Assembly: GCA_016218715.1 (NCBI GenBank)
Contig: JACRDG010000076.1
Location: forward strand, 89,659 to 153,658
Length of the DNA: 64,000 nt
Source of the DNA: Desulfomonile tiedjei
GTDB lineage: Bacteria; Desulfobacterota; Desulfomonilia; Desulfomonilales; Desulfomonilaceae
Direction: 5' to 3'
The position numbers were made by a program, and so were the translations under genes. Of the stretch, positions 48,422-56,633 are shown in pieces (the first letter of the stretch is position 1; the number at the start of each line of letters is the position of its first letter). The notes beneath the pieces are model-generated. The model searched no databases, had not been told where the DNA came from, and saw only the letters and a list, made by a program, of their open reading frames with translations.

Positions 48422-50017
48422 TCATGCGATCCAGATCGACTCCACCGAGGAGCCCGCGAAATCTACCTGCAATTTTGGCTGATTCCTGTCCAGATTCCAG
48501 GCTACGAAGTAGGTCAAGTCTTCCAGGACGGGACTCTCTTCCGGGCTGAGCCGACTCCCCAGCCATTCGGCCGTTCGGCGGACGGTTGAGAGGATCAGTT
48601 TTTCAATTCCCAGCGAGCGGTTGAGCCCTTGGAGTCTCGGCTCGACCTGGAGCTGCTCCGTGGCTTCTTCCCAGTGAATCCCTTCGACCTTGCGCCGCAA
48701 AACGTAGCCATTGCCTCGGTCCCGGATGACGAGGAGCGGTGGGTTGCACTTCACGAGGGCGTTCCTGACGCGCTTCCCGTTCAGTTCCGGCCCGATACGT
48801 TCGAGCAGTTCCTTTTTCTTCTGAATCTGGGCAAGCATCCGAGGCTGTACGCGTTCGAAAATGAACTCCTCGCCATCAAAGGTGAACTCCTTCAACCGGG
48901 TGGGGTCGAAGCCCAAATCCAGCAGGTCGCCGATGGTCAGCGTGTCACTGGATGAGATCCCCTTGTTCTCCATCCACGAGACCAGGCTCGGCCTCCGGTA
49001 GTTGGGGAGCGATTCCACCATTCGTGCCGGGTACTTCTTCAGGACATCGGGCAGATCATGCCAGAGCTGGCGGTCCCCGAATTCAAAGGACGGTTGCCCC
49101 GCGAGTTCTCTGGGCGCGTACGATTGCACTGGGAGGCTGCGAATACCCGGGTCGAGTACGATCTGCAGGAGCGACTCACCGCCGGTATAGCCGAGGAGTT
49201 GGCCGATTCGACGTCGGAATCCGAGGAGTTTGGTCACGAACCGGGTGAACATAAACCGCATGAGCGCAGTCTGTTCGCCTCTCTCCAGTTCGTGTTTGAA
49301 ATATGCAAGCAGCGCAGCATAGACTTCCTTGAACTCCCTGATCGTGCGCTCCACCATGAGTTCGTTGTCTCGCATATCTATGGCGGGCCGCTTTCTCTTG
49401 AGATGATGGACCAGTTTGAGGACCGGGTCCTTGAGATCCTTTTCGGCCAAGTTCGGCGGGAGGAAGATCATGTACACCCCGTCCTCTGCGGAACCGGGGC
49501 TCAGGGTCACCTCTTCGATGGGTCGCCAATTGAGCTTGACGTAGATGTCGTACGTCGGGTCTTCCCTGGGAATAATGTTGTCCAAGATCCCGACGGCCGA
49601 CTTCTTGACCAGAAAATCACGGAATACCTGCAGGATAAGGTTCCCAAGCCCCCTGCGCCTGAAGAGGGGGGCAACCTCGACGTAAACGAGGTAGTAGCAC
49701 GGGATCGGCTTCTTGAGGTACAGCATGTTGAGACGACCGAGGTTTTCGCCGGCCTCTCCGTTAATTTCCAACACCCGGAACCCGTGATTGGATTCATCCG
49801 CTTGCAGCCTGTCTATTTTTGCTCCACGAACGGTGGCGTCCACCAGGTTCCCCAACTCGGAGAAGAGGTCGGCGACAAGAGGCGGATGCGAGGAGCCCGC
49901 GCGCACCGCTCCGTCGATAAGACCTATCAGCCAAAGTCGTTCGTTCACCCCGAGAGGCCGGGGATGCGGATCGGAATCCTCGTTTGTAACCTGTTCAGCT
50001 ATCAAACCCGTTGTCAT
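48422..50017 (-). CDS. GNAT-domain protein of unknown function, controlled by a Tyr leader
   Basis: With the ATG at 50017 (GAGAGGAA seven bases ahead) the protein has 531 residues. The N-terminal 190 form a GNAT acetyltransferase domain: the acetyl-CoA-binding motif YVEVAPLFRRRGLGNLIL (Arg-x-x-Gly-x-Gly at about 120-125) and the preceding strand YYLV are clear. The C-terminal 340 residues are an uncharacterised, helix-rich region (PVLKLVHHLKRKRPAIDMRD, then TRFVTKLLGFRRRIGQLLGY and a final WNLDRNQPKLQVDFAGSSVE). I do not recognise the whole protein. The frame is open up to 50242, but that extension would read through the leader ORF, the terminator and the promoter. The transcript starts about 190 bases upstream, and an attenuator with four Tyr codons intervenes. 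Confidence 0.75.
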   Translation of the reverse strand: MTTGLIAEQVTNEDSDPHPRPLGVNERLWLIGLIDGAVRAGSSHPPLVADLFSELGNLVDATVRGAKIDRLQADESNHGFRVLEINGEAGENLGRLNMLYLKKPIPCYYLVYVEVAPLFRRRGLGNLILQVFRDFLVKKSAVGILDNIIPREDPTYDIYVKLNWRPIEEVTLSPGSAEDGVYMIFLPPNLAEKDLKDPVLKLVHHLKRKRPAIDMRDNELMVERTIREFKEVYAALLAYFKHELERGEQTALMRFMFTRFVTKLLGFRRRIGQLLGYTGGESLLQIVLDPGIRSLPVQSYAPRELAGQPSFEFGDRQLWHDLPDVLKKYPARMVESLPNYRRPSLVSWMENKGISSSDTLTIGDLLDLGFDPTRLKEFTFDGEEFIFERVQPRMLAQIQKKKELLERIGPELNGKRVRNALVKCNPPLLVIRDRGNGYVLRRKVEGIHWEEATEQLQVEPRLQGLNRSLGIEKLILSTVRRTAEWLGSRLSPEESPVLEDLTYFVAWNLDRNQPKLQVDFAGSSVESIWIA

Positions 50018-50066
50018 CGTGCATTTCCTCTCAAAGCCCTCGACGGAGCTGCACGGGAGCGCGTTC

Positions 50067-50097
50067 AAAAAAAAAGCGGAGCCTCTGCTCCGCTTTT
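50067..50097 (-). terminator. Attenuator terminator hairpin (3:4) ahead of the GNAT gene
   Basis: On the minus strand an 11-bp stem (AAAAGCGGAGC with GCTCCGCTTTT, plus arms 50072-50082 and 50087-50097) with loop AGAG is followed by a run of nine T (50067-50075). The GNAT ATG is 50 bases further on. Its first arm is also part of the antiterminator with plus-strand positions 50124-50137. Confidence 0.9.
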
Positions 50098-50117
50098 GTT
50101 GCGATATGTGGTTATCG

Positions 50118-50192
50118 TCACCCAAAGCGCAGCAGAGTCCCGCTCCTCGTGCTAAAGTAATAATAGTAAGCCGCGCTGCTCTGGGTACGCAT
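50118..50192 (-). CDS. Tyrosine-rich leader peptide (24 codons)
   Basis: A short minus-strand ORF of 24 codons begins MRTQSSAA, continues with four Tyr codons (TAC TAT TAT TAC), a Phe codon, and ends STRSGTLLRFG at TGA (50118-50120). GGGAG lies eight bases ahead of its ATG. The Tyr codons fall between region 1 (50175-50185) and region 2 (50124-50137) of the attenuator, so a ribosome stalled there would hold region 1 and leave 2 free to pair with 3. The short aromatic run resembles the logic of the E. coli pheM and pheL leaders. No longer family is needed; it acts in cis. Confidence 0.85.
   Translation of the reverse strand: MRTQSSAAYYYYFSTRSGTLLRFG
50124..50137 (-). promoter_or_regulatory. 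Attenuator antiterminator arm (region 2)
   Basis: The minus-strand sequence CTCTGCTGCGCTTT pairs with region 3 (AAAGCGGAGCAGAG, plus 50083-50096) in 13 of 14 positions, which prevents the terminator. It can alternatively pair with region 1 (CCCAGAGCAGC, plus 50175-50185) through GCTGC and TTTGGG, which releases region 3 and lets the terminator form. This is the classical four-segment layout. Confidence 0.8.
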
Positions 50193-50213
50193 AACTTTCT
50201 CCCGTTACTCAAT

Positions 50214-50242
50214 TTTTTATCCGACCCTGGAGGCTTTGTCAA
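50214..50242 (-). promoter_or_regulatory. Promoter of the leader-GNAT unit
   Basis: Minus-strand TTGACA (50237-50242), 17 bases, then TAAAAA (50214-50219). The expected start of transcription near 50207 lies about 15 bases ahead of the leader ATG, leaving room for its ribosome binding site. The upstream 226 bases to the TPR gene contain one palindrome of the GACAGGC...GCCTGTC class at 50313-50331. Confidence 0.75.
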
Positions 50243-50468
50243 TAGCCTTCGATCGGGCTGTCGAAATTTCGGCTCCTAAACTGGGCTCGGTCGGGGGATA
50301 TGCGTCGGGAGCGACGGGCAAGATGCCGGCCCCCTGAACGACCCGGGACAGAGACCACAGACAAACTCCATTTACGAAGCCGTGCGCGAAAGGCTGCCGT
50401 CGCTCCTAACGACTCGCCGGCACGCAAGCTGCTGTGGCTACGCGGAGTCCGTGGTGTCTCGTTGCATG

Positions 50469-51236
50469 TTACCAGAGGGAGCGAGTTTTGTCACCAGTGG
50501 GCCCCCGTGACGGTCCCCTGGCCTTCGGCTTTTCCGGCGTCGCATCGCGCACCAGCTCCTGCTTCCACTTTCCTATAGTGCTTCGCCACGCGGGATCGGT
50601 CTCGTGCTCTAAGGCCCTTTCGAGATAGGTCGAGGCCTCCAAATGCCGTCCGGCAAGCATGCACGCGCGCCCGATGTTCTCCAGTGCCTCGACGTTGCCT
50701 GGTTGCTTTGTCAGGACCCACTGGTACGCTTTGATTGCTTCGTCGTATTTGCCAAGTCCTGCAAGGGCCAGGCCGCGGCCGAGGTACGCCGTCACGGACG
50801 AGGGTGACAGCTTCAGAGCTGCGTTGTAGTCTTCAAGGGCCGCTCCGTACTCTTGCTCAAAATTCCGTGTGTCTCCGCGCATAATGTACCCGTTCGGGTC
50901 AGAAGGGCTTCGTTCGATGTACCGGGTGAAATCCTCTTCGGCCCTCTTGAACAGTCCCAACTTCTCGTACGCGACACCTCGAAGTCGGTGAGCCTCCGCA
51001 GATCCAGGGTCGCTTCGGATGACTGCTGATAGAGATCTAATGGCGAGGGCGTACTGTTTTCGTTCCAGTTCGCGCTTGGCCTTATCCAGGTGTAGTTGCC
51101 CTTGCGGCGGTTTTTTGGCAGCAGCGGGAGGCGGCGGCTGACTCGTGGAGTTGCCGGATAGGGAGAGGGTCATGATAAAAGCGCACAAAATAAGTGTGAT
51201 GGACTTCAGATTTGAGCATCTTGTACGGATTGCCAT
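50469..51236 (-). CDS. Exported TPR protein
   Basis: The 255-residue protein starts at the ATG 51236 with GGGAG six bases ahead. It has a signal peptide (SITLILCAFIMTLSLSGN; a Cys at position 19 is not in a lipobox), a Pro-rich stretch (TSQPPPPAAAKKPPQ) and then about five TPR units: YALAIRSLSAVIRSDPGSAE, AHRLRGVAYEKLGLFKRAEE, AALEDYNAALKLSPSSVTAY, YLGRGLALAGLGKYDEAIKA and VEALENIGRACMLAGRHLEA. It is likely a periplasmic docking or assembly protein. Confidence 0.8.
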   Translation of the reverse strand: MAIRTRCSNLKSITLILCAFIMTLSLSGNSTSQPPPPAAAKKPPQGQLHLDKAKRELERKQYALAIRSLSAVIRSDPGSAEAHRLRGVAYEKLGLFKRAEEDFTRYIERSPSDPNGYIMRGDTRNFEQEYGAALEDYNAALKLSPSSVTAYLGRGLALAGLGKYDEAIKAYQWVLTKQPGNVEALENIGRACMLAGRHLEASTYLERALEHETDPAWRSTIGKWKQELVRDATPEKPKARGPSRGPTGDKTRSLW

Positions 51237-51392
51237 CTTATCTCCCGAATCCATTGAGCAATCGTACAAACAGGGTGCAACAAAGGGCCGCGCTTGTCAA
51301 CTCATATGATGGTGGGTTTCTGGAATCGGTCGAGGGTTCACCTGTCGCGTCGGTCTCGTTTCACTCTTCGCGTCTGGCCGCGTTTGGGGCTG

Positions 51393-52943
51393 TTACACGT
51401 GGTCGATTCGATCTCGGGGCTGGTTCAACGGGAGCCATATCGTAAATGTGGTGCCCTCCTCGTCCGACTTGACGGAGATGGACCCGTGGTGGTCCTCCAC
51501 GATCGTCTTGGACACGGTCAAGCCGAGTCCCGTCCCGTGCTGTTTGGTGGTGTAGAACGGATTGAAGATTTTCTGTAGGCCTTCCGGTGGGATCCCTGCC
51601 CCTGAGTTCCTGATCTTCATCTCGAAGAAGGTCGGCGATTCCAGGTCGCCCGCTTTGAGGGCTCTGTCACTGGGAATCGACGCACCGGTCTCAACCACGA
51701 TAACGCCTCCCTCCGGCGACGCCTCTATGGCATTGGACATGAGGTTAAGGGCCAACTGCTGGAATCGGCCCGGATCCAGGGGGATTTCCGCGATCTCGAT
51801 CCCGAAATTCGTATCCAATCGCAGCCGCTTTTCTCTCATACGGCTCTCGGTGATGCCGAGTATGTACTGGATGAGGTCGTTGGGGTTGACGGTCTGGAGA
51901 TGCAGTTTCTGACGCTTCGTAAAGTCGATGAGTCGATCGAGGATCTTTTCCAGCCGCTGGATCTCGGTGATGATGATGCTCGCGTATTGGCGCTGCTTGT
52001 CCAGATCGAGCTTGTCGTCTGATTCCAGGTACTTTGACATCCTGCGAGCGAAGCCCCCGACAATGGCAAGGGGTTGTCGCAGCTCATGAGCCACTTCCGC
52101 GGTGTGTTCCTCGATGGCCTTGCACTTTCCCGATTGGACGATGTGCTCGTACAGCTCGTCGATGATCTTGATCTTCTCTACCAGCGCTTCCCGGGAAGCT
52201 TTGAGTTCTTCTTCGAGCTTTCTGCGCACCGTGCGGTCACGCATCACCCCCTCGAATCCTGTGGGCTTGGCACCATCTGCGAAGGATGCTTTGCAGCGGA
52301 TCCTCGCGAATTTCTTTTCGCCCTGTGCATCTATAATCCCGACCTCTTCGTCCCAGATGGCTTCAGGCCGGAGATCTTTGATCGTCTCTGCGAGGGCGCG
52401 ATCTCCGGGGACGACGTAGTCTTTCAAGCCGGTCTCCAGGATCTGCTGGACCGGAAGCCCCAGAAAGGCCTCCACCGCTGTGTTCACAAACGTGAACCGG
52501 CCTTGATCGTCAAGAGAGAAGATGACATCGGGAACCTGCTCTACCAAATTCCGGTACAGCCGTTCCGAGTCCTTCAGCCATTCCTCGGTTTGTCTGCGTT
52601 GGGTGGTGTCTATGGTCAATTCCATTGCTCCAACAACTTCACCGTCTTTGTTCCGAATCGGGGTCGCAGTATGTTGCAGCCAGATGCGGTTCCCGCTTTT
52701 GTCGTATCGGAGACGTTCGGCCGACGCTCTTTCCTCGCCCAGGAAGATTCTTCGGACCGGACAATTCGGGCAGACTTCCGAGCCCAAGGCCATGAATTCG
52801 TAACAGGTTTTCCCTACGGGGTCGCCGAAGGTCCGAATCAACAGGTCGTTAGCGTAGCGCACTCTGAACGCTCTGTCCACTTCCCAGAAGAACTGGCCGG
52901 CGCTATCCAATAACTCACCGAATCTCGCCTTCAGGGACAACAT
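51393..52943 (-). CDS. PAS-domain sensor histidine kinase
   Basis: The 516-residue kinase has two PAS domains (about 10-115 and 127-240), a coiled linker, a HisKA domain with the phosphorylated His286 in AEVAHELRQPLAIVGGFARR, and an HATPase domain (LNLMSNAIEASPEGG, FFEMKIRNSGAGI, GTGLGLTVSKTIVEDHHGSI). There is no membrane segment, so it is cytoplasmic. The first PAS domain has a Cys pair in ALGSEVCPNCPVRRIFLGEE that could bind metal or heme or sense redox. No response regulator gene is adjacent, so it is an orphan kinase. Confidence 0.9.
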   Translation of the reverse strand: MLSLKARFGELLDSAGQFFWEVDRAFRVRYANDLLIRTFGDPVGKTCYEFMALGSEVCPNCPVRRIFLGEERASAERLRYDKSGNRIWLQHTATPIRNKDGEVVGAMELTIDTTQRRQTEEWLKDSERLYRNLVEQVPDVIFSLDDQGRFTFVNTAVEAFLGLPVQQILETGLKDYVVPGDRALAETIKDLRPEAIWDEEVGIIDAQGEKKFARIRCKASFADGAKPTGFEGVMRDRTVRRKLEEELKASREALVEKIKIIDELYEHIVQSGKCKAIEEHTAEVAHELRQPLAIVGGFARRMSKYLESDDKLDLDKQRQYASIIITEIQRLEKILDRLIDFTKRQKLHLQTVNPNDLIQYILGITESRMREKRLRLDTNFGIEIAEIPLDPGRFQQLALNLMSNAIEASPEGGVIVVETGASIPSDRALKAGDLESPTFFEMKIRNSGAGIPPEGLQKIFNPFYTTKQHGTGLGLTVSKTIVEDHHGSISVKSDEEGTTFTIWLPLNQPRDRIDHV

Positions 52944-53043
52944 GCTTGCGACCGTTCCTTCGCTGTGACCATGTCCGAGTTCGTCGAGCCGACGCTGATC
53001 CTCACCAAATTATGACACGATTCGGACGCTTGTCCAGAGGATT

Positions 53044-53898
53044 TCAGTCGCCCGGGTCACCGTCGGGGTCGGTCGCCTTTCCTGCAAGGTATATTCGGTA
53101 GGCATCCCCCTTCCTGACACCGAACCGACGATGAGCCTCCTGCGCAAGGGTCTTTCCCGAGAATCCTTCGGCAACGAGTCGGGTCACTGCCTCGTGCGGG
53201 TCCACTTCGGGCCGAGTCTCGGCAGCTCCGTCGACGACTACGACGATTTCCCCTTTGATGGAACTTCGCGACTGGAGTTCCTTCAGGAGATCGGCAGCGC
53301 TCCCCGAGACAATCTCCTCGTGCAGCTTGGTGAGTTCCCGAGTCAGCACCATACGGCGGTTGCCCAGGACTTGCGCCGCAATACCCAGCGTGGCCAATGC
53401 CCGTTTCGGGGTCTCGAAGAAGAGAGAAGTCCGTTGCTCTCTCAGTATTACTCCAAAGAAAGCCCGTCTCTGCTCATCCTTGCGCGGAACGAAGCCGCAG
53501 TAAACGAATTCGGCCGCCTCCATCCCTGCTACGGATAAGGCAGCGGTGATCGAGGAAGGCCCCGGCACCGGCGTAACCTTGAGACCTGCCTCCAAAGCGG
53601 ACTTGACGAGGCGACTGCCGGGATCGGAGATCGCGGGAGTCCCCGCGTCCGAGATAAGCGCCACGCGGCCTCCGCGTTCGAGTCGGTCGAGCACGGTCCG
53701 GATCTTGCGGCTCTCGCTGAATTTGTGGAGACTGAGCAGCGGGGTCGATATGTTCCAGCGCGAGAGTAGGATGCGACTCTTTCTGGTGTCCTCGCAGGCA
53801 ATGAGGTCTACCGTGCGCAGCGTCTCCAGGCCGCGGATCGTGATGTCGTCGAGGTTGCCGATGGGGGTGGCCACCACGTAGAGCACGCCCTGAGTCAT
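53044..53898 (-). CDS. rsmI: 16S rRNA (cytidine(1402)-2'-O)-methyltransferase
   Basis: RsmI methylates C1402 of 16S rRNA. The 284-residue protein has the tetrapyrrole methylase fold with VVATPIGNLDDITIRGLETL, LIACEDTRKSRIL, the loop SDAGTPAISDPGSRLV and TPVPGPSSITAALSVAGM. The ATG overlaps the TGA of the perM-type gene (ATGA at 53895-53898), so they are co-translated. Confidence 0.95.
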   Translation of the reverse strand: MTQGVLYVVATPIGNLDDITIRGLETLRTVDLIACEDTRKSRILLSRWNISTPLLSLHKFSESRKIRTVLDRLERGGRVALISDAGTPAISDPGSRLVKSALEAGLKVTPVPGPSSITAALSVAGMEAAEFVYCGFVPRKDEQRRAFFGVILREQRTSLFFETPKRALATLGIAAQVLGNRRMVLTRELTKLHEEIVSGSAADLLKELQSRSSIKGEIVVVVDGAAETRPEVDPHEAVTRLVAEGFSGKTLAQEAHRRFGVRKGDAYRIYLAGKATDPDGDPGD

Positions 53899-54995
53899 GA
53901 TTTTGCTTTTTCTCCAGCCGGCTCGGTGTACAGGTAAGAATTGCGGTACGCAGCAACAGCGCTGGTTAGGAGTACTTTGAGTACTGCGGTAACGGGGATC
54001 GCGACCAGCATCCCTACGAATCCGAAGAGATTCGCACCGACCATCAGTGCCAGGATGTACACCACCGGATGCAGTCCTATCGCGTGGCCCACGATCCTGG
54101 GGGTGAGCATATACCCCTCCACGACCTGAGCCAAGGCAATCCAGCCCACCACGTAGGCCACATGCGTCAAGTCGCCGAACTTCACCAGCGCCATCAGCGA
54201 ACCGGCAACCGCGGCGAACACCGTCCCCACGTAAGGAATGATCCAGAGGAGTCCCGAAAGTATCCCCAATAGCAGCGCAAGGTCGATGCCGATCAGCACG
54301 AATCCGACCGCGTATATGGTTCCGAGAATCAGGGCGACGGTCAACTGGCCTCTGACGAATGCAGCAAGCACGCGATCCATCTCAACCAGCTTGCTGACAA
54401 CCGTCTCTCTGGCATACGGTGGGATCAGCTCTTTGGCACTGGCCTTCATGTCCTCGAACGAGACGAGGAGGTAGTAAGCGATCACCGGCACCATGATCAC
54501 ATACAGGAGCGCGGAGATCAGGCTCAGGCTGGACTTGAAGAATGACGCAACGAGGTGCACCGCGGAATCGGCCAGGCTCGGCAACATGCTCTTACCTCGC
54601 TGGATCGCCAGGCTGGTAATCTCGTTCCAATCCTGCGGGATTTCGAGGTTGAGTCGATCGGCTGCCTGAACGAGCCAGCCCTGCAAGACATTCCAGTATT
54701 GAGGGGCACGCGACGCGAACCGGCCGATCTCTCCCAGGACCGCAGGCACGATCACCAGAAAGAAGCCTGCAAGGAGCGCCAATCCGACCAACAGCAGGAG
54801 CAAAGCCGCCACGCCGCGAGGGATGCCCCGCGCGTCAAGGCGCTGCACGACGGGATTAAAGAGATAAGCCAAAATCAAGGCCACCATGGTCATGGTGGTG
54901 ACCGATTTCAGGCCCCACATGAGCCATATGAGCAGCACTGCAAAGGCGAGGCCTGCGCCGGCCCTTATGAGCGTTCTCTTGAGCTTCGGGGTCAT
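53895..54995 (-). CDS. AI-2E/PerM-family membrane protein
   Basis: The 366-residue protein has about eight helices in the PerM/YdiK layout: ALILAYLFNPVVQRLDARGI, a long soluble loop (ASRAPQYWNVLQGWLVQAAD), then SLISALLYVIMVPVIAYYLL, FVRGQLTVALILGTIYAVGF, ALLLGILSGLLWIIPYVGTV and EGYMLTPRIVGHAIGLHPVV. The last is the family signature. Members export small molecules; for this subgroup the substrate is not known. GAGAGG stands before the ATG. It is 60 bases after lnt. Confidence 0.9.
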   Translation of the reverse strand: MTPKLKRTLIRAGAGLAFAVLLIWLMWGLKSVTTMTMVALILAYLFNPVVQRLDARGIPRGVAALLLLLVGLALLAGFFLVIVPAVLGEIGRFASRAPQYWNVLQGWLVQAADRLNLEIPQDWNEITSLAIQRGKSMLPSLADSAVHLVASFFKSSLSLISALLYVIMVPVIAYYLLVSFEDMKASAKELIPPYARETVVSKLVEMDRVLAAFVRGQLTVALILGTIYAVGFVLIGIDLALLLGILSGLLWIIPYVGTVFAAVAGSLMALVKFGDLTHVAYVVGWIALAQVVEGYMLTPRIVGHAIGLHPVVYILALMVGANLFGFVGMLVAIPVTAVLKVLLTSAVAAYRNSYLYTEPAGEKAKS

Positions 54996-55055
54996 GGTCC
55001 TCTCTCCCGGTTGCCGGGCCTTCCGTGTGAGCGGCTAAGCCCGCAGTTGGCCGAA

Positions 55056-56633
55056 TCACCGGCAACGTGCCGGCCCCACTGGAGGCGGTGGAACGTGCAT
55101 CCTGCCGGCCCCATCGCTAAACCTGCTGTAGAGAAGGGACATCCCCATAAGTACGCTTATTCCCAAGCAACCCCACGCGAAGATATCGCCAAATCGACAG
55201 TAGAAGGAGCCGGCATTCGCGGGGACAGAGACATTGACCGTGAAGACGCCCTCTTCGTCAAGCGGAAGTTGCCCGGCCAGGCGGCCCGCGGGATCGAAGG
55301 CTGCACTGATCCCCGTATTGGCAGCCCGAACCAGCCACACTCTGTTCTCGATAGCCCTCACCCCGGCCATGTTCAGGTGCTGGTAGGGAGCGCCGCTCAT
55401 CCCGAACCAGCCGTCGTTGGTGATGTTGATCAGCAGTCGTGCTCCGTTCTGCACGGCCTGACGCGCGAGGTCCGGGAATATGGCCTCGTAGCAGACGAGC
55501 ACGCTGAACGGGGGACAGTTCCCGGAGTGCATCACCGTCATGGTGGCACCGGGAGAATAGTCCGCGTCTCTCGCCGCGATGCCGGGTCCGAGAGGGAGCA
55601 GCCACGACAGCGGCATGTACTCCCCGAATGGCACCAGATGTATCTTATCATACCGATACCGGATCATGGCCCCGTCAATAAGAAACGCGCTGTTGTAATA
55701 CTGTGTCTCACCATCGACCATTTTGAGGGACGGGGCTCCTACCAGCATGGGGACTCCCAGTTGTTCCGAGATCTTGCCGGGTCGCTTCCAATCGAGGTCG
55801 TGGCTGCCGTACAGAACCGGAGCGCTTGTCTCGGGCCATACCAGGAAGTTTGCACCCCGCTCGACCGCGGTGTGTCCCAGTTTTTCATACGTTGCGAAGG
55901 TATGGTCTCGGGTGGCAGGGTCCCACTTGAGCGCCTGGGCAATGTTCCCCTGAAGGACGCCGAGGGTTGTATGCCGATCCAGCTGTCCGACGGGCGGGAA
56001 GTCTCCCGTCCTGATGTTGCCGTAGGCAAGCACGACGAGCAGCGCCACGGCCGCGCTTCCCACGGTCCTCCATGGCACGGATTCGCGGGTGACCGCAAAC
56101 CCGAGCACCTCCCAGACCGCTCCAGCTACGAGGACCACGGTAAACGAGACGCCGTACACCCCCGTAATGTCTACTACCTGCATGAGCGAGAGAGTGTGCG
56201 CCTGGGAGTAGCCCACCAGGTCCCAGGGAAATCCCGTAAAGAGCACGCCTCGGAGGTACTCGAGACCTGTCCATAGGAATGGAGCAGCAGTCGTCGGTTT
56301 GATTCCCGATTGCCGAACGAGCGCGACGAGGAAACCAAAGAAAGCGGGAAATAGGGCGAGAAACAGTACCAGCCCAAAGTAGACGGCAACCGCGGGGCCT
56401 GGGGGGAAATGGCCGTGCGTGACGAGCGTTCCGTAAACCCAACGCAGGTCCAAGAGAAAGAAAATCACTCCGAACACCGCGCCGTACGCCCCCACCATCT
56501 TCGGCCTTGGCTCGCTCTCAATCACATGGAAGAACGGAACGAACGCAATCCAGGCGAGAGCATACAGATCGCTCGGAGGAAACGAAAGGGCAAGCAGCAA
56601 GCCGCTCGCCGCGGCGCATCCAAAAAGGATCAT
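55056..56633 (-). CDS. lnt: Apolipoprotein N-acyltransferase
   Basis: Lnt adds the third acyl chain to lipoproteins in the inner membrane. The 525-residue protein has an N-terminal membrane region of six helices (LLLALSFPPSDLYALAWIAF) and a nitrilase domain with the triad Glu in NFLVWPETSAP, Lys in YDKIHLVPFGEYMP and Cys in FSVLVCYEAIFPD. The last codons (VGPARCR) lie in a palindrome of the ACCGGCA...TGCCGGT class that supplies the stop. Its ATG overlaps the corC stop (56630-56633). Confidence 0.95.
   Translation of the reverse strand: MILFGCAAASGLLLALSFPPSDLYALAWIAFVPFFHVIESEPRPKMVGAYGAVFGVIFFLLDLRWVYGTLVTHGHFPPGPAVAVYFGLVLFLALFPAFFGFLVALVRQSGIKPTTAAPFLWTGLEYLRGVLFTGFPWDLVGYSQAHTLSLMQVVDITGVYGVSFTVVLVAGAVWEVLGFAVTRESVPWRTVGSAAVALLVVLAYGNIRTGDFPPVGQLDRHTTLGVLQGNIAQALKWDPATRDHTFATYEKLGHTAVERGANFLVWPETSAPVLYGSHDLDWKRPGKISEQLGVPMLVGAPSLKMVDGETQYYNSAFLIDGAMIRYRYDKIHLVPFGEYMPLSWLLPLGPGIAARDADYSPGATMTVMHSGNCPPFSVLVCYEAIFPDLARQAVQNGARLLINITNDGWFGMSGAPYQHLNMAGVRAIENRVWLVRAANTGISAAFDPAGRLAGQLPLDEEGVFTVNVSVPANAGSFYCRFGDIFAWGCLGISVLMGMSLLYSRFSDGAGRMHVPPPPVGPARCR

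Noticed and set aside
48422..50242. N-terminally extended reading of the GNAT gene (606 codons)
   Set aside because: The first 75 codons would pass through the promoter, leader ORF and terminator; the ATG at 50017 has a proper ribosome binding site.
54555..56276. 573-codon plus-strand frame
   Set aside because: Lies antisense to the PerM-family gene and lnt, both with clear motifs; composition is that of a shadow frame.
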